Below the pieces are notes generated by a model. It ran no database searches and was not told the origin of the DNA. It saw only the letters and a program-made list of their open reading frames with translations. This document shows positions 1 to 8,405 of a stretch of DNA of 64,000 nt, piece by piece. A program made the translations under genes and the position numbers. Positions within the stretch are counted from its first letter, which is position 1, and every line of letters begins with the position of its first letter. The DNA is from Luteimonas sp. FCS-9 (GTDB lineage: Bacteria > Pseudomonadota > Gammaproteobacteria > Xanthomonadales > Xanthomonadaceae). The stretch is from positions 1 to 64,000 of the forward strand of contig NZ_LASZ01000018.1 of the NCBI RefSeq assembly GCF_001014645.1, read 5' to 3'.

Positions 1-270
1 GGCGCGCGACCTGCGAGCTGCGAGCGGGCAACGCCGGCGTCGCTGGTCGCATTTGCCCTGATCACCGCCCGGCCGCCGCGCCCCGCAGGTTCCGTCGCGG
101 CGCGACGACCGGCGAACGATCCGTCCCGGGCCGGCATGACTGTGGCGTGAGGTCGCCGGCGTCTTCCCGCCGCTCGACCGTTCCTATTCCGCAGCGCAGC
201 GCGGATAATGGCCGGATGCACATCTGACCTGTCGCGCCGCCGTCCGTCGCGACGCGCAACGGAGCCGTCC
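1..270. other. Left-edge region without a confident gene
   Basis: No family-like protein is visible here. A frame entering from the left edge on the plus strand ends at a TGA at 59-61 and could be the last 19 codons of an upstream gene, but it is too short to identify. The rest looks like the leader of mgtE. I looked for an Mg2+-sensing M-box riboswitch and saw no recognisable core. Confidence 0.4.
181..209 (+). promoter_or_regulatory. Candidate promoter for mgtE
   Basis: TTCCTA (181-186) and GATAAT (204-209) are separated by 17 bp, giving a sigma70-like arrangement with a good -10 and a weak -35. Transcription would start near 216 and leave a leader of about 55 nt before the mgtE ATG. Confidence 0.4.
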
Positions 271-1632
271 ATGGCCGAAGCCGTCCGCCACGACAAGACC
301 GCGCGCCAGCTGCGCCTGCTCTCCGACGCCCTCGACAGCGGGCGGCTGGGGCCGGTGCGGCGCATGGTCAACACGCTGGCACCGGCCGAGATCGGCAACC
401 TGCTCGAGTCGCTGCCGCACGACAAGCGCATCGTGGTCTGGGGCCTGGTCGATGCCGACGACGACGGCGAGGTGCTGGTGCACGTCGGCGACGAGGTCCG
501 CGAGAGCCTGATCGCGGACATGGATCCCGACGAGCTGGTCGCCGCGGTCGAGGACCTCGACATCGACGACCTCGCCGATCTCGTCGAGGACCTGCCCGAC
601 GCGGTCATCGACACGCTGCTGCGTTCGATGGACCGCGAGAACCGCGAGCGGCTGGAGCAGGTGCTCTCGTATCCGGAGGACACCGCCGGCCGCCTGATGA
701 ACCCCGACGTGGTGACGGTGCGCGCCGACACCACCGTCGACGTGGTGCTGCGGTTCCTGCGCCTGCGCGGCGAACTGCCCGATCACACCGACCACCTGTA
801 CGTCGTCAACCGCCGCCACCAGCTGATCGGCTGGGTCGCGCTGCAGGACCTGGTGACCCGCGACCCCGGCACGCCGATCAACCGGCTGATCGACGACGAG
901 CTCGACTCGATCCACGTCGACGAATCGGCCGACCAGGTCGCGCGCCAGTTCTCCGACAACGACTGGGTGTCCGCGCCGGTGGTCGACGACGGCAACGTGC
1001 TGCTGGGCCGCATCACCGTCGACGACGTCGTCGACATCATTCGCGAGCAGGCCGAGCACCAGGCGCTGGGCGCGGCCGGCCTGGACGAGGACGAGGACCT
1101 GTTCTCGCCGATCCGGCGCGCGGTGCGCGGCCGCGTCGTGTGGCTGGGCATCAACCTGCTGACCGCGTTCATGGCCGCGTTCGTCATCGGCCGCTTCGAG
1201 GCGACGATCGAGCAGGTCGTCGCGCTCGCGGTGCTGATGCCGATCGTCGCCGGCATCGGCGGCAACGCCGCGGTCCAGGTGCTCACGCTGATGGTGCGTG
1301 GCCTGGCGCTGGGCCAGGTCGGCGCCAGCAACGCGCGCATCCTGATGTGGAAGGAACTGCGCGTGGCGTTGATCAACGGCGTGCTGATCGGCACGCTGGT
1401 CGCGCTCGTGGCGCTGGTCTGGTTCCACGACTGGGTGCTGTCGATGGTGATCTTCACCGCGTTGGTCATCAACTTCTGCTCGGCGGCGACGGCCGGCGTG
1501 CTGCTGCCGCTGCTGCTCAAGCGCATGCGCGTCGATCCGGCGGTCGCCGGCACGGTCGTGGTCACCGCGGTGACCGACATCATGGGCTTCTTCAGTTTCC
1601 TCGGCCTGGCCACTGCGATCATGCTGCGCTGA
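271..1632 (+). CDS. mgtE: Magnesium transporter MgtE
   Basis: This 453-aa protein is a Mg2+ channel/transporter of the inner membrane. The cytoplasmic N-domain (about residues 20-125) is followed by a CBS pair (about 135-260) that opens with the family-typical stretch SYPEDTAGRLM near residue 131. The hydrophobic channel domain (about 285-453) carries the conserved GIGGNAAVQ segment near residue 329. In the family, Mg2+ bound between the N and CBS domains closes the pore; the acidic run DADDDGE in the N-domain fits this. The ATG at 271 is preceded by GGAG six bases upstream. An upstream ATG in frame (208) would add an Arg-rich stretch with no ribosome site. The next gene starts 12 bp downstream, so the two are probably co-transcribed. 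Confidence 0.93.
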   Translation: MAEAVRHDKTARQLRLLSDALDSGRLGPVRRMVNTLAPAEIGNLLESLPHDKRIVVWGLVDADDDGEVLVHVGDEVRESLIADMDPDELVAAVEDLDIDDLADLVEDLPDAVIDTLLRSMDRENRERLEQVLSYPEDTAGRLMNPDVVTVRADTTVDVVLRFLRLRGELPDHTDHLYVVNRRHQLIGWVALQDLVTRDPGTPINRLIDDELDSIHVDESADQVARQFSDNDWVSAPVVDDGNVLLGRITVDDVVDIIREQAEHQALGAAGLDEDEDLFSPIRRAVRGRVVWLGINLLTAFMAAFVIGRFEATIEQVVALAVLMPIVAGIGGNAAVQVLTLMVRGLALGQVGASNARILMWKELRVALINGVLIGTLVALVALVWFHDWVLSMVIFTALVINFCSAATAGVLLPLLLKRMRVDPAVAGTVVVTAVTDIMGFFSFLGLATAIMLR

Positions 1633-1644
1633 GGGACGCCGGCC

Positions 1645-2277
1645 GTGTCCGAAGTCACGCAACCGGGACGGATCGCCAACTGGGACGACGCGCGCGGCTA
1701 CGGCTTCGTCGAGCCGCTCGATCCCGCGGACGGTCCGCGCGCGTTCTTCCACATCCGCGACTACGACCAGGGCGGTCGACGGCCGGAGGTCGGCGAGGTC
1801 GTGCGCTACACGCGTTCGCGCCAGGCCGATGGCCGCTGGCGCGCCCGCCAGGTCGTGCGCGTCTCGCTAGCGGCCGCGCGCACCCGGCAGGCGCGCCATG
1901 CGCCGATTCCCGCCCGCGCCCCGGGTCGCGGGGGCCTGCTGGCGATGTCGTCGCTGATCGCAGCGTGGGCCGCCGCCCTGGCCTGGGGACTTGCCACCGG
2001 CCGGCTGCCCGTCGCACTGGCGCCGGCGCTCGCGGTCCTCAACCTGGTCACGTTCGCGGCGTACGCGATCGACAAGCGCGCCGCGCAGGCCGGCCGACGG
2101 CGCACGCCCGAGGCCCGGCTGCACCTGTTCGAACTGCTCGGCGGCTGGCCGGCCGCATGGCTCGGGCAGCGCCTGCTGCGGCACAAGAGTGCCAAGCCCG
2201 GCTACCGTGTCGCCTTCCGGGCGATGGTCGCGCTGCACCTGCTCGCCTTCGCCCTCGTCCTCTCGACCGCTCGCTGA
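1645..2277 (+). CDS. Cold-shock domain-DUF1294 membrane protein
   Basis: This 210-aa protein has two parts. Residues 1-65 form a cold-shock-like OB fold with the RNA-binding motifs GYGFVEP and AFFHI. The C-terminal part (about 98-205) has hydrophobic segments and the DUF1294 pattern: NLVTFAAYAIDK, R-x-PE, then GG and a HKS-x-K motif near the end. Such fusions are known, but no reaction has been assigned. The start is GTG at 1645; GAGGGA overlapping the mgtE stop region lies eight bases upstream, so translation is probably coupled to mgtE. The cold-shock half suggests binding of nucleic acid at the membrane, which is inference only. Confidence 0.85.
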   Translation: MSEVTQPGRIANWDDARGYGFVEPLDPADGPRAFFHIRDYDQGGRRPEVGEVVRYTRSRQADGRWRARQVVRVSLAAARTRQARHAPIPARAPGRGGLLAMSSLIAAWAAALAWGLATGRLPVALAPALAVLNLVTFAAYAIDKRAAQAGRRRTPEARLHLFELLGGWPAAWLGQRLLRHKSAKPGYRVAFRAMVALHLLAFALVLSTAR

Positions 2278-2301
2278 GCGCGCCCTGCCCTGGAGATGTC
2301 C

Positions 2302-3132
2302 ATGCCCCTGCCTCCCGACTCCGCCGCCCGCCGCCGCCTGCTGCGCGGCCTCGCGCTCGCCGGTGCCGGCGGCGCGGCCTGGCTCGCCGGCTGCCGCTCC
2401 CTGCCGCCCGGCGACGCCCCCGGCGGCTTCGTGCGCCGCGAGGTCGAGCTCGATGGGCGCCGCGTCGTCTACCAGGTGTTCGTGCCGTCGGCATCGCTGC
2501 CGCGGCCGCTGCCGGTGGTGCTGTTCCTGCACGGCTCGGGCGAGCGCGGCAGCGACGGCGACAAACAGACCCAGGCCGGCCTGGGGCCGTACGTGCGCGC
2601 GCACGCGGCGGACTTCCCGGCGCTGGTCGTGTTCCCGCAGTCGCCCGAGGGCGCGTCGTGGGAAGGCGACGTCGCGACGATGGCGCTGGCCGCGCTCGAT
2701 GCCGCGAGCGCCGAGTTCGACGGCGATCCGCGCCGCACGTCGCTGACCGGCATGTCCCGTGGCGGCTACGGCACCTGGTCGCTGGCGCTGCGCGAACCGG
2801 GCCGGTTCGCCGCGCTGGTGCCCGTCTGCGGCGGCATCACCCCGCCCGGTACGCGTCCGGACCTCGACAGCCTGCAGGTCGAATCCACGCGCGATGCCGA
2901 GGACCCCTTCGATGCGGCGGCGCAGCAGCTGCGCGAGGTCCCGAGCTGGCTGTTCCACGGCGCCCGCGACGACGTGGTGCCGCCCGTGCAGTCGCAACGC
3001 ATGCACGCGGCGCTGCAGCGCGTCGGCGCGGACGTGCGCTACACCGAGTTCCCGGACGCCAACCACAACAGCTGGGATGCGGCCTACCGCACGCGGGCGC
3101 TGTGGGACTGGCTGTTCGCGCAGCGGCGCTGA
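2302..3132 (+). CDS. Lipoprotein alpha/beta-hydrolase (esterase/peptidase-like)
   Basis: This 276-aa alpha/beta hydrolase is probably exported. The N-terminus has twin arginines (RRR at 10-12), a hydrophobic stretch and a lipobox LAGC ending at Cys31, so it may be a Tat- or Sec-exported lipoprotein. The nucleophile elbow is GMSRGG with Ser152, the acid is Asp223 or Asp224 in GARDD, and the His is His255 in the NHNSW motif. An HGSGERG oxyanion-type loop lies earlier. The layout resembles the predicted peptidase/polyhydroxybutyrate-depolymerase-like esterases; the substrate is unknown. I chose the ATG at 2302 because TGGAG lies six bases upstream; the ATG at 2296 abuts that site. The gene faces the permease across only 12 bp. 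Confidence 0.82.
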   Translation: MPLPPDSAARRRLLRGLALAGAGGAAWLAGCRSLPPGDAPGGFVRREVELDGRRVVYQVFVPSASLPRPLPVVLFLHGSGERGSDGDKQTQAGLGPYVRAHAADFPALVVFPQSPEGASWEGDVATMALAALDAASAEFDGDPRRTSLTGMSRGGYGTWSLALREPGRFAALVPVCGGITPPGTRPDLDSLQVESTRDAEDPFDAAAQQLREVPSWLFHGARDDVVPPVQSQRMHAALQRVGADVRYTEFPDANHNSWDAAYRTRALWDWLFAQRR

Positions 3133-3144
3133 GGGACGCGGGCG

Positions 3145-4527
3145 CTACGGGACGCGACGGACGCCGCCGCGCAGGCGACGCGCCACCGCGCCGAGCGCGG
3201 CGACGACCGCGGCCAGCAGCACCATCGACAGGAACTGCGCGCGGGTGTCGGGGGACGCGACCAGCAGCGCGAAGATCAGCCCCAGGATCGCCAGCGCGCC
3301 CAGCGTCGGCAGCGGGAAGGCGCGCATGCGGTAGGGCAGCGCCGTGCCGGCGCGGTCGGCGCGCCGGCGCAGGATCAGCTGCGAGACCAACGCGATCGTC
3401 CAGACCAGCAGGCAGGTCGCGCCGACGATGTTGAGCAGCACCGGCAGCACCCGCTGCGGGTACAGCAGCTCGAGCCCCGCCGCAGCGAAGCCGAACGCGA
3501 CGCTGGCCAGCACCGCGGCGACCGGCACCAGCCGACGGTCGCTGCGGCCGAGCACCGCCGGCGCCTCGCCGCGCCGGGCCAGCGACCAGATCATCCGCGA
3601 CGCACCGTAGAGGTTGGCGTTGAGCGCCGACAGCAGCGCGATCACCGCGACCAGCGTGATCGCAGCCGCCGCGCCGGGGATGCGCGCCACCTCCAGCACG
3701 GCCGCGAACGGCGAGGCCAGCGCCGGGCTGTCCCAGGGCACCACCGCGACGATCACCGCGATCGAGCCCAGGTAGAACACCAGGATGCGCCAGGCGACGG
3801 TGCGGATCGCGCGCGCCAGGCTGCGCGCCGGATCGTCGGTCTCGGCGGCGGCGACGGCGACGATCTCGGTGCCGCCGAACGCGAACACCACCACCAGCAG
3901 CGCCGCGCCGACGCCCATCAGCCCGTTCGGGGCGAAGCCGCCGTCGGCGTACACACGTGCCAGTCCCGGCGACGCGACGCCGGGCAGCCAGCCCATCAGC
4001 AACGCGACGCCGACCGCGATGAAGGCCAGGATCGCGACGACCTTGAGGATCGCGAACCAGAACTCGAACTCGCCGAAATGGCGCACGCCCAGCAGGTTGA
4101 TCGCGGTGAACGCGGCCATGAACGCCAGCGCCAGCCCGGGCACCGAGGCGCCGGGCCACAGCGTCGCCAGCAGGCCGGCCGCGCCGACCGCCTCGGCGGC
4201 GATGACGATCACCACCTGCAGCCACCACAGCCAGCCGACCGTCGCGCCGGCGGTCGCGCCCATCGCATCCTCGGCGTAGACGGAGAACGCACCGCTGGCC
4301 GGCTTGGCCGCGGCCATCTCGCCGAGCGCATGCATGACCACGATCACCAGCGCGCCGGCGATCAGGTAGGACAGCAGTACGGCCGGACCGGCGGCCTGGA
4401 TGCCGACGCCCGAGCCCAGGAACAGGCCGGCGCCGATCGCGCTGCCCAGGCCCATCATCACCAGTTGGCGCGGCTTGAGCGCGTGCGCGGACGCGGCGGC
4501 CGGCCGTGCGGTGTCGGGATTGGGCAT
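3145..4527 (-). CDS. Amino acid permease (APC superfamily)
   Basis: This 460-aa inner-membrane transporter of the amino acid-polyamine-cation family has about twelve hydrophobic segments. The first helix carries the substrate-site motif GLGSAIGAGLFLGSG, followed by GPAVLLSYLIAG and the cytoplasmic GEMAA-x-P loop typical of the amino-acid transporter group that includes proline, aromatic and GABA permeases. The substrate cannot be read from the sequence. The start ATG at 4527 gives a short N-terminus; ATGs at 4542 and 4554 are alternatives and none has a clear ribosome site. It lies downstream of pyrB on the same strand with an 89-bp gap, so it could be read through from pyrB. Confidence 0.88.
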   Translation of the reverse strand: MPNPDTARPAAASAHALKPRQLVMMGLGSAIGAGLFLGSGVGIQAAGPAVLLSYLIAGALVIVVMHALGEMAAAKPASGAFSVYAEDAMGATAGATVGWLWWLQVVIVIAAEAVGAAGLLATLWPGASVPGLALAFMAAFTAINLLGVRHFGEFEFWFAILKVVAILAFIAVGVALLMGWLPGVASPGLARVYADGGFAPNGLMGVGAALLVVVFAFGGTEIVAVAAAETDDPARSLARAIRTVAWRILVFYLGSIAVIVAVVPWDSPALASPFAAVLEVARIPGAAAAITLVAVIALLSALNANLYGASRMIWSLARRGEAPAVLGRSDRRLVPVAAVLASVAFGFAAAGLELLYPQRVLPVLLNIVGATCLLVWTIALVSQLILRRRADRAGTALPYRMRAFPLPTLGALAILGLIFALLVASPDTRAQFLSMVLLAAVVAALGAVARRLRGGVRRVP

Positions 4528-4616
4528 GCGGGAAGGCTGCATCGGGGCCGGCATCGGGCGAAAGCGGGGCACGATACCGGATTCGGGGCACCGGGACCGC
4601 CGGCGCCCGGCCCGGC

Positions 4617-5564
4617 TCAGGCCAGCAGCCGTTCCAGCGCCGCCATGCGCGCCGCGACGCCGTTGCGGACCTGGCGCAGCACCAGCGACTGCGGGCCGTC
4701 GGCGACGTCGTCGGCGATCTCCACGCCGCGGTTCATCGGGCCGGGATGCAGCACGATGGCGTCGGGCGCGGCCCGCCGCAGCCGCCGGGCGTCGAGCCCG
4801 TAGTCGCGGTGGTAGTCGTCGAGCGAGCCCACGAGTCCCTCCTCCATGCGCTCGCGCTGCAGCCGCAGCATCATCACCGCGTCGACGCCCTCGATCGCGG
4901 CGTCGAGGTCGTGCGAGACCGCGCAACCGGCCAGCGTGTCGGTGTCGGGCAGCAGCGCGGCCGGCCCGCAGACCCGGATCTCGCCGGCACCGAGCGTGCG
5001 CAGCGCCTGCAGGTCGCTGCGCGCGACGCGCGAATGCTTCACGTCGCCGACGATCGCCACGCGCAGGCGCGAAAAGTCCGTGCCCTTCGCCTGGCGCAAC
5101 GTCAGCATGTCGAGCAGGCCCTGGGTCGGGTGCGCGCTGCGCCCGTCGCCGGCGTTGAGCAGGGCGGTGCCCGGCGCGGCCGCCTGCGCCAGCGCAGCGA
5201 CCGCGCCGTCGGCGCTGTGGCGCACGACGAAGCCGCGCACGCCCATCGCTTCGATGTTGCGGAAGGTGTCGAGCGCGGTCTCGCCCTTGGTGGTCGACGA
5301 GGTCGACGCGTCGAAGCCGAGCACGTCGGCGCCGAGCCGCTGCGTCGCGCGCTGGAAGCTCAGCCGGGTCCGCGTCGAGGGTTCGAAGAACAGCGTGCAG
5401 ACTGCGACGCCGGCCAGTCGTGCGTTGGTCTCGTCGCCGTCGAGGATCGCCTGGGCGCGGTCGAGCAGCGCCTCGAGCGTCGCGCGCGGCAGGCCGTCGA
5501 GGGTCAGCAGGTGGCGCAGGCGGCCGTCGGCGTCGAACTGCACGGAAGAGGCGGTCGGGGTCAT
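4617..5564 (-). CDS. pyrB: Aspartate carbamoyltransferase catalytic chain
   Basis: This 315-aa enzyme joins carbamoyl phosphate and L-aspartate in the first committed step of pyrimidine synthesis. The carbamoyl-phosphate loop FFEPSTRTRLSF (STRTR at 63-67) is intact, as are HPTQGLLD, the GDVKHSRVARS segment and HPGPMNRG near the C-terminus. No pyrI-type regulatory chain lies next to it. The start ATG at 5564 matches the family length; longer frames run into the repeat region upstream. It follows yqgE-ruvX, the arrangement found in many gammaproteobacteria, but a 217-bp gap with a palindromic repeat pair separates it from ruvX. Confidence 0.95.
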   Translation of the reverse strand: MTPTASSVQFDADGRLRHLLTLDGLPRATLEALLDRAQAILDGDETNARLAGVAVCTLFFEPSTRTRLSFQRATQRLGADVLGFDASTSSTTKGETALDTFRNIEAMGVRGFVVRHSADGAVAALAQAAAPGTALLNAGDGRSAHPTQGLLDMLTLRQAKGTDFSRLRVAIVGDVKHSRVARSDLQALRTLGAGEIRVCGPAALLPDTDTLAGCAVSHDLDAAIEGVDAVMMLRLQRERMEEGLVGSLDDYHRDYGLDARRLRRAAPDAIVLHPGPMNRGVEIADDVADGPQSLVLRQVRNGVAARMAALERLLA

Positions 5565-5674
5565 CGCGATGGCGGGCAGCGGCGGAGTCCCGATTGTCCC
5601 GCACCCGGCCCTCGCGCGGGTAGCGCCCGGAGCTGGACTCGCCCTCACCTTCGGCGCCATGCAGCGCGCGTTTC

Positions 5675-5745
5675 CTGTAGGAGCGCGCCCGCGCGCGAAC
5701 GCTTTCCCGGGGGCGCCTCTTCGCGCGCGAGCGCGCTCCTACGGG
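5675..5745. repeat. Inverted pair of dispersed palindromic repeats (REPIN-like), copy 1
   Basis: CTGTAGGAGCGCGCCCGCGC at 5675-5694 is followed, after about 20 bp, by the same unit in reverse orientation (5721-5745, ending GCGCTCCTACGGG). The pair can fold into a long hairpin in the ruvX-pyrB gap. The same unit recurs at 8989, 20903/20954, 34121 and 34417/34463. Confidence 0.85.
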
Positions 5746-5786
5746 GGTGCCGCGCGGAAACCTGCACGGGCGAAGACCCGGCGGCC

Positions 5787-6269
5787 TCAGACCGGCGTGG
5801 CGTCGTCCGGCGCGGCGAGCCAGCGCTCGACGATGACCGCGGCGGCCACCGCGTCGAGGGCGGCCGCGTCGCGGCGGCGGCGCCGGCCTTCGGCGCGATC
5901 GGCCGCGAAACGGCGCGCGGCCTCGATCGAACTGGCGCGTTCGTCGACCAGTACCACCGGCAGCCGGAAGCGGGCGACGAGTTCGCGCGCGAACGCATGC
6001 GCGCGCACCCGGGCGGGCTGGTCGCCGCCGTCGAGCGTCAGCGGGTCGCCTACGATCATGCCGTCGGGGCGCCACTCCTTGTGCAGCCGCGCGATCGCCG
6101 GCCAGTCGATCTGCCCGCCGTGCACGTCGACGACCGCGAGCGCCCGCGCACCGTGGCCGAACGCGCTGCCCACGGCGACGCCGATGCGCCGTGTGCCGAC
6201 GTCGAAACCGAGCACCGTGCCGTCGCGGCGGATCGCCGTGGCCGACGGGCCGGGCACGGCGTCGCTCAC
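5787..6269 (-). CDS. ruvX: RuvX/YqgF-type Holliday-junction resolvase-like nuclease
   Basis: This 160-aa RNase-H-fold protein is assigned to 16S rRNA 5'-end maturation and Holliday-junction resolution in the family. The first catalytic Asp is in [14 protein letters not shown] (Asp23), the middle motif is MIVGDPL, and [10 protein letters not shown] supplies the next acidic residue; a [14 protein letters not shown] segment gives the last Asp. The start is GTG at 6269, whose bases overlap the TGA of yqgE (GTGA). That overlap, rather than a ribosome site, supports the choice and implies coupled translation. The length is about 20 residues above the usual 138-140, due to an N-terminal extension. 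Confidence 0.92.
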   Translation of the reverse strand: MSDAVPGPSATAIRRDGTVLGFDVGTRRIGVAVGSAFGHGARALAVVDVHGGQIDWPAIARLHKEWRPDGMIVGDPLTLDGGDQPARVRAHAFARELVARFRLPVVLVDERASSIEAARRFAADRAEGRRRRRDAAALDAVAAAVIVERWLAAPDDATPV

Positions 6270-6820
6270 GCCCGGCCGCCGTGGCTGACGACCAGCGTCA
6301 TGTCGACGCCGATGCGGCCCGCGGCCGCCTGCCAGCGCGCGTCCAGCGGCGTGTCGAACAGCAGCGGCGCGTCGGCGGGCACGGTCAGCCAGCTGTGCTG
6401 GGTCAGTTCCTGCTCGAGCTGCCCGGCCCCCCAGCCGGCGCAGCCCAGCGCGACGATCGCGTTGTCCGGCCCCTCGCCGACCGCCATCGCCTCGAGCACG
6501 TCGCGCGAGGTGGTCACGCTCAGGTCGCCGGCGATCGCCAGGCTCGAGTCCCAGCGCGCGGTGCCATCGTGCAGCACGAAGCCGCGCTCGGGATGCACCG
6601 GGCCGCCGGCGAGCACGCGGCGGTCGCGCAGACGCTGGTCGACCAGCACGATGCCCATCTGTTCGAACACCTCGCCCAGCGTGTATTCCGACGCCCGGTT
6701 GACGACCACGCCCATCGCGCCATCGGCGTCGTGCTGGCAGATCAGCGCGACCGAACGCGCGAAGTCGGGATCCTGCAGCGCCGGCAGCGCGACCAGCATG
6801 TGATTGGCGAAGAACGACAT
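6266..6820 (-). CDS. yqgE: YqgE/AlgH family protein
   Basis: This 184-aa protein belongs to the YqgE/AlgH family, whose biochemical role is not settled. It shows the family opening ([20 protein letters not shown]), the GAMGVVVNR motif and [14 protein letters not shown] near the C-terminus. It is first in a yqgE-ruvX unit with a 4-bp overlap. The start ATG at 6820 has no Shine-Dalgarno sequence; instead TAGAAT lies six bases upstream, which suggests a leaderless transcript. Confidence 0.93.
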   Translation of the reverse strand: MSFFANHMLVALPALQDPDFARSVALICQHDADGAMGVVVNRASEYTLGEVFEQMGIVLVDQRLRDRRVLAGGPVHPERGFVLHDGTARWDSSLAIAGDLSVTTSRDVLEAMAVGEGPDNAIVALGCAGWGAGQLEQELTQHSWLTVPADAPLLFDTPLDARWQAAAGRIGVDMTLVVSHGGRA

Positions 6821-6826
6821 GGCGGC

Positions 6827-6832
6827 ATTCTA
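6827..6832 (-). promoter_or_regulatory. -10-like TAGAAT six bases before yqgE ATG
   Basis: On the minus strand TAGAAT is followed by six bases and then the start codon. A -10 box here would place the transcription start at the A of the ATG. See the leaderless-transcript finding. Confidence 0.5.
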
Positions 6833-6936
6833 GCCGCCCGCACCGCAGGCGACGCGTGCAGGCGCTGCAGGCCGGCCCGGTCGTCGCGCGCCGCCGTTTC
6901 ACGGCCGCCGACCGCGGCGGCGGCGAGACTGCCGCC

Positions 6937-7827
6937 ATGACGATCCGCATCGGTATCTCCGGCTGGCGCTACGCGCCCTGGCGAAGGGTCTTCTATCCCG
7001 AAGGCCTGGTCCAGCGCGACGAGCTGGCATTCGCGGCGCGGCGCTTCGGCACGATCGAGATCAACGGCTCGTTCTATTCGCTGCAATCGCCCAGGAGCTG
7101 GCGGGCCTGGCGCGACGCGACCCCGCCGGGATTCGTGTTCGCGGTGAAGGGACCGCGCCTGATCACACACATGAAGCGGCTGCGCGACGTGGAGACGCCG
7201 CTGGCGAACTTCCTCGCCTCCGGCGTGCTGGCGCTCGACGACCGCCTGGGCCCGCTGCTGTGGCAGCTGCCGCCCCAGCTCGCGTTCGACCCGGCGCGCA
7301 TCGGCGCGTTCCTTCGGCTGCTGCCACGCGACACCGGGGCGGCCTTGGCGCTGGCGCGGCGGCGCGAGCCGGCGCTGATGAAGGGCCGCAGCGCACTGCC
7401 GCGGCTGCGCGAGCGGCCGATCCGGCACGCGCTCGAAGTCCGCCACGCCAGCTTCCAGACCCCGGAATTCGTCGCGATGCTGCGCGCGCACGGCGTCGGT
7501 CTGGTGGTGTCCGACAGCGCGGGGCGCCACCCGGTCACCGAGGACGTCACCGCCGACTTCGTCTACATCCGGCTGCACGGCGACACCGAGCTGTACACCA
7601 GCGGCTACGGCAAGGCCGCGCTGGACCGTTGGGCGCGCAGGATCGCCCGCTGGGCCGCCGGCGGCGAGCCGCGCGATGCCGCGCGCAGCGCGTCTCGGGC
7701 GCCGCGCGCGCCAGGCGGGCGCGACGTCTACTGCTACTTCGACAACGACGCCAAGGTGCACGCGCCGTTCGACGCGCAGGCACTGGCCGGGCGCCTGCGC
7801 CGACGTGGCGGGGCACGGCCGGGCTGA
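6937..7827 (+). CDS. DUF72 family protein
   Basis: This 296-aa protein of the DUF72 (YecE-like) family is predicted to form a TIM-type barrel; its function is not established. Family hallmarks are the opening IGISGWRYAPW, the TIEINGSFYSL segment, FVFAVKGPRLITHMKRL, GPLLWQLPP, the LEVRHASF motif and a late YIRLHG followed by DVYCYFDNDAK. The ATG at 6937 begins directly at the conserved MTIRIGISGW; a longer frame starting at 6856 adds residues unlike the family. It is transcribed divergently from yqgE across 116 bp. Confidence 0.88.
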   Translation: MTIRIGISGWRYAPWRRVFYPEGLVQRDELAFAARRFGTIEINGSFYSLQSPRSWRAWRDATPPGFVFAVKGPRLITHMKRLRDVETPLANFLASGVLALDDRLGPLLWQLPPQLAFDPARIGAFLRLLPRDTGAALALARRREPALMKGRSALPRLRERPIRHALEVRHASFQTPEFVAMLRAHGVGLVVSDSAGRHPVTEDVTADFVYIRLHGDTELYTSGYGKAALDRWARRIARWAAGGEPRDAARSASRAPRAPGGRDVYCYFDNDAKVHAPFDAQALAGRLRRRGGARPG

Positions 7828-7842
7828 GCCGGCCGCACGCCG

Positions 7843-8298
7843 TCACAGGCCGAACTGGATCTCCTGCGGCGTCGCCACGCGCACGCCGACGACCTCGACC
7901 TCGGCGCGCAGCGTGCGCCCGGCCAGCGGATTGTTGCCGTCCACGGTGATGCTGTCGGCATCGAGCGCGGTCACGGTGACGTCCAGCGGCCCTTTCTCGG
8001 TCTGCGCGCGCAGCTTCTCGCCGACCGCCGGCACGACGCTGCCGGTGAACACGCTGCGCGGCAACCGCTGCACCAGGCCGTCGTGTCGCGGACCGAAGCC
8101 CGCCTCGGGCGGGATGTCCACCGTGAACGCGTCGCCTGCGCTGCGGCCTTCCAGCGCCTCCTCCAGGCCGCGGATGATCGACCCGCTGCCGTGCATGTAG
8201 ACCAGCGGGTCGTGCCCCCGGGTGGTGGCGATCTGCGCGCCGGACGGATCCGACAGCGTGAAGTGGACCGTGGCGACGCGGCGGTGAGCGATTTCCAT
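7843..8298 (-). CDS. FKBP-type peptidyl-prolyl isomerase, SlyD-like
   Basis: This 151-aa cytoplasmic FKBP isomerase has the SlyD/FkpB layout: an FKBP half split by an inserted flap domain. It shows YMHGSGSIIRGLEEALEG near residue 35, PPEAGFGPRHD at the insert boundary, and the closing VDGNNPLAGRTL motif that is characteristic of the group. There is no His-rich metal tail, so this is closer to FkpB or short SlyD forms. The mRNA has AGGAA upstream of the ATG at 8298. It converges with the DUF72 gene across 15 bp. Confidence 0.9.
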   Translation of the reverse strand: MEIAHRRVATVHFTLSDPSGAQIATTRGHDPLVYMHGSGSIIRGLEEALEGRSAGDAFTVDIPPEAGFGPRHDGLVQRLPRSVFTGSVVPAVGEKLRAQTEKGPLDVTVTALDADSITVDGNNPLAGRTLRAEVEVVGVRVATPQEIQFGL

Positions 8299-8393
8299 CG
8301 ACGGTTCCTGCTGGGCGATGGCGCATGGTCGCGCGGCCCGTGTGAAGGGCGCAAGCGGCCCCGTTCCGCCTGGCGCCGGGCCGCCGGCCTGCC

Positions 8394-8399
8394 TATCCT
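8394..8399 (+). promoter_or_regulatory. -10-like TATCCT six bases before tag ATG
   Basis: TATCCT ends six bases before the ATG at 8406, matching the TANNNT-plus-six pattern seen at other starts in this window. Confidence 0.45.
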
Positions 8400-8405
8400 T
8401 CGCGC

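Noticed and set aside
1-270. Mg2+-responsive M-box riboswitch before mgtE
   Set aside because: None of the conserved core elements of that riboswitch could be found in the leader.
1140-3434. A 764-codon plus-strand frame across mgtE, the DUF1294 gene and the esterase
   Set aside because: It is out of frame with three well-supported genes and gives Arg/Ala-rich sequence only.
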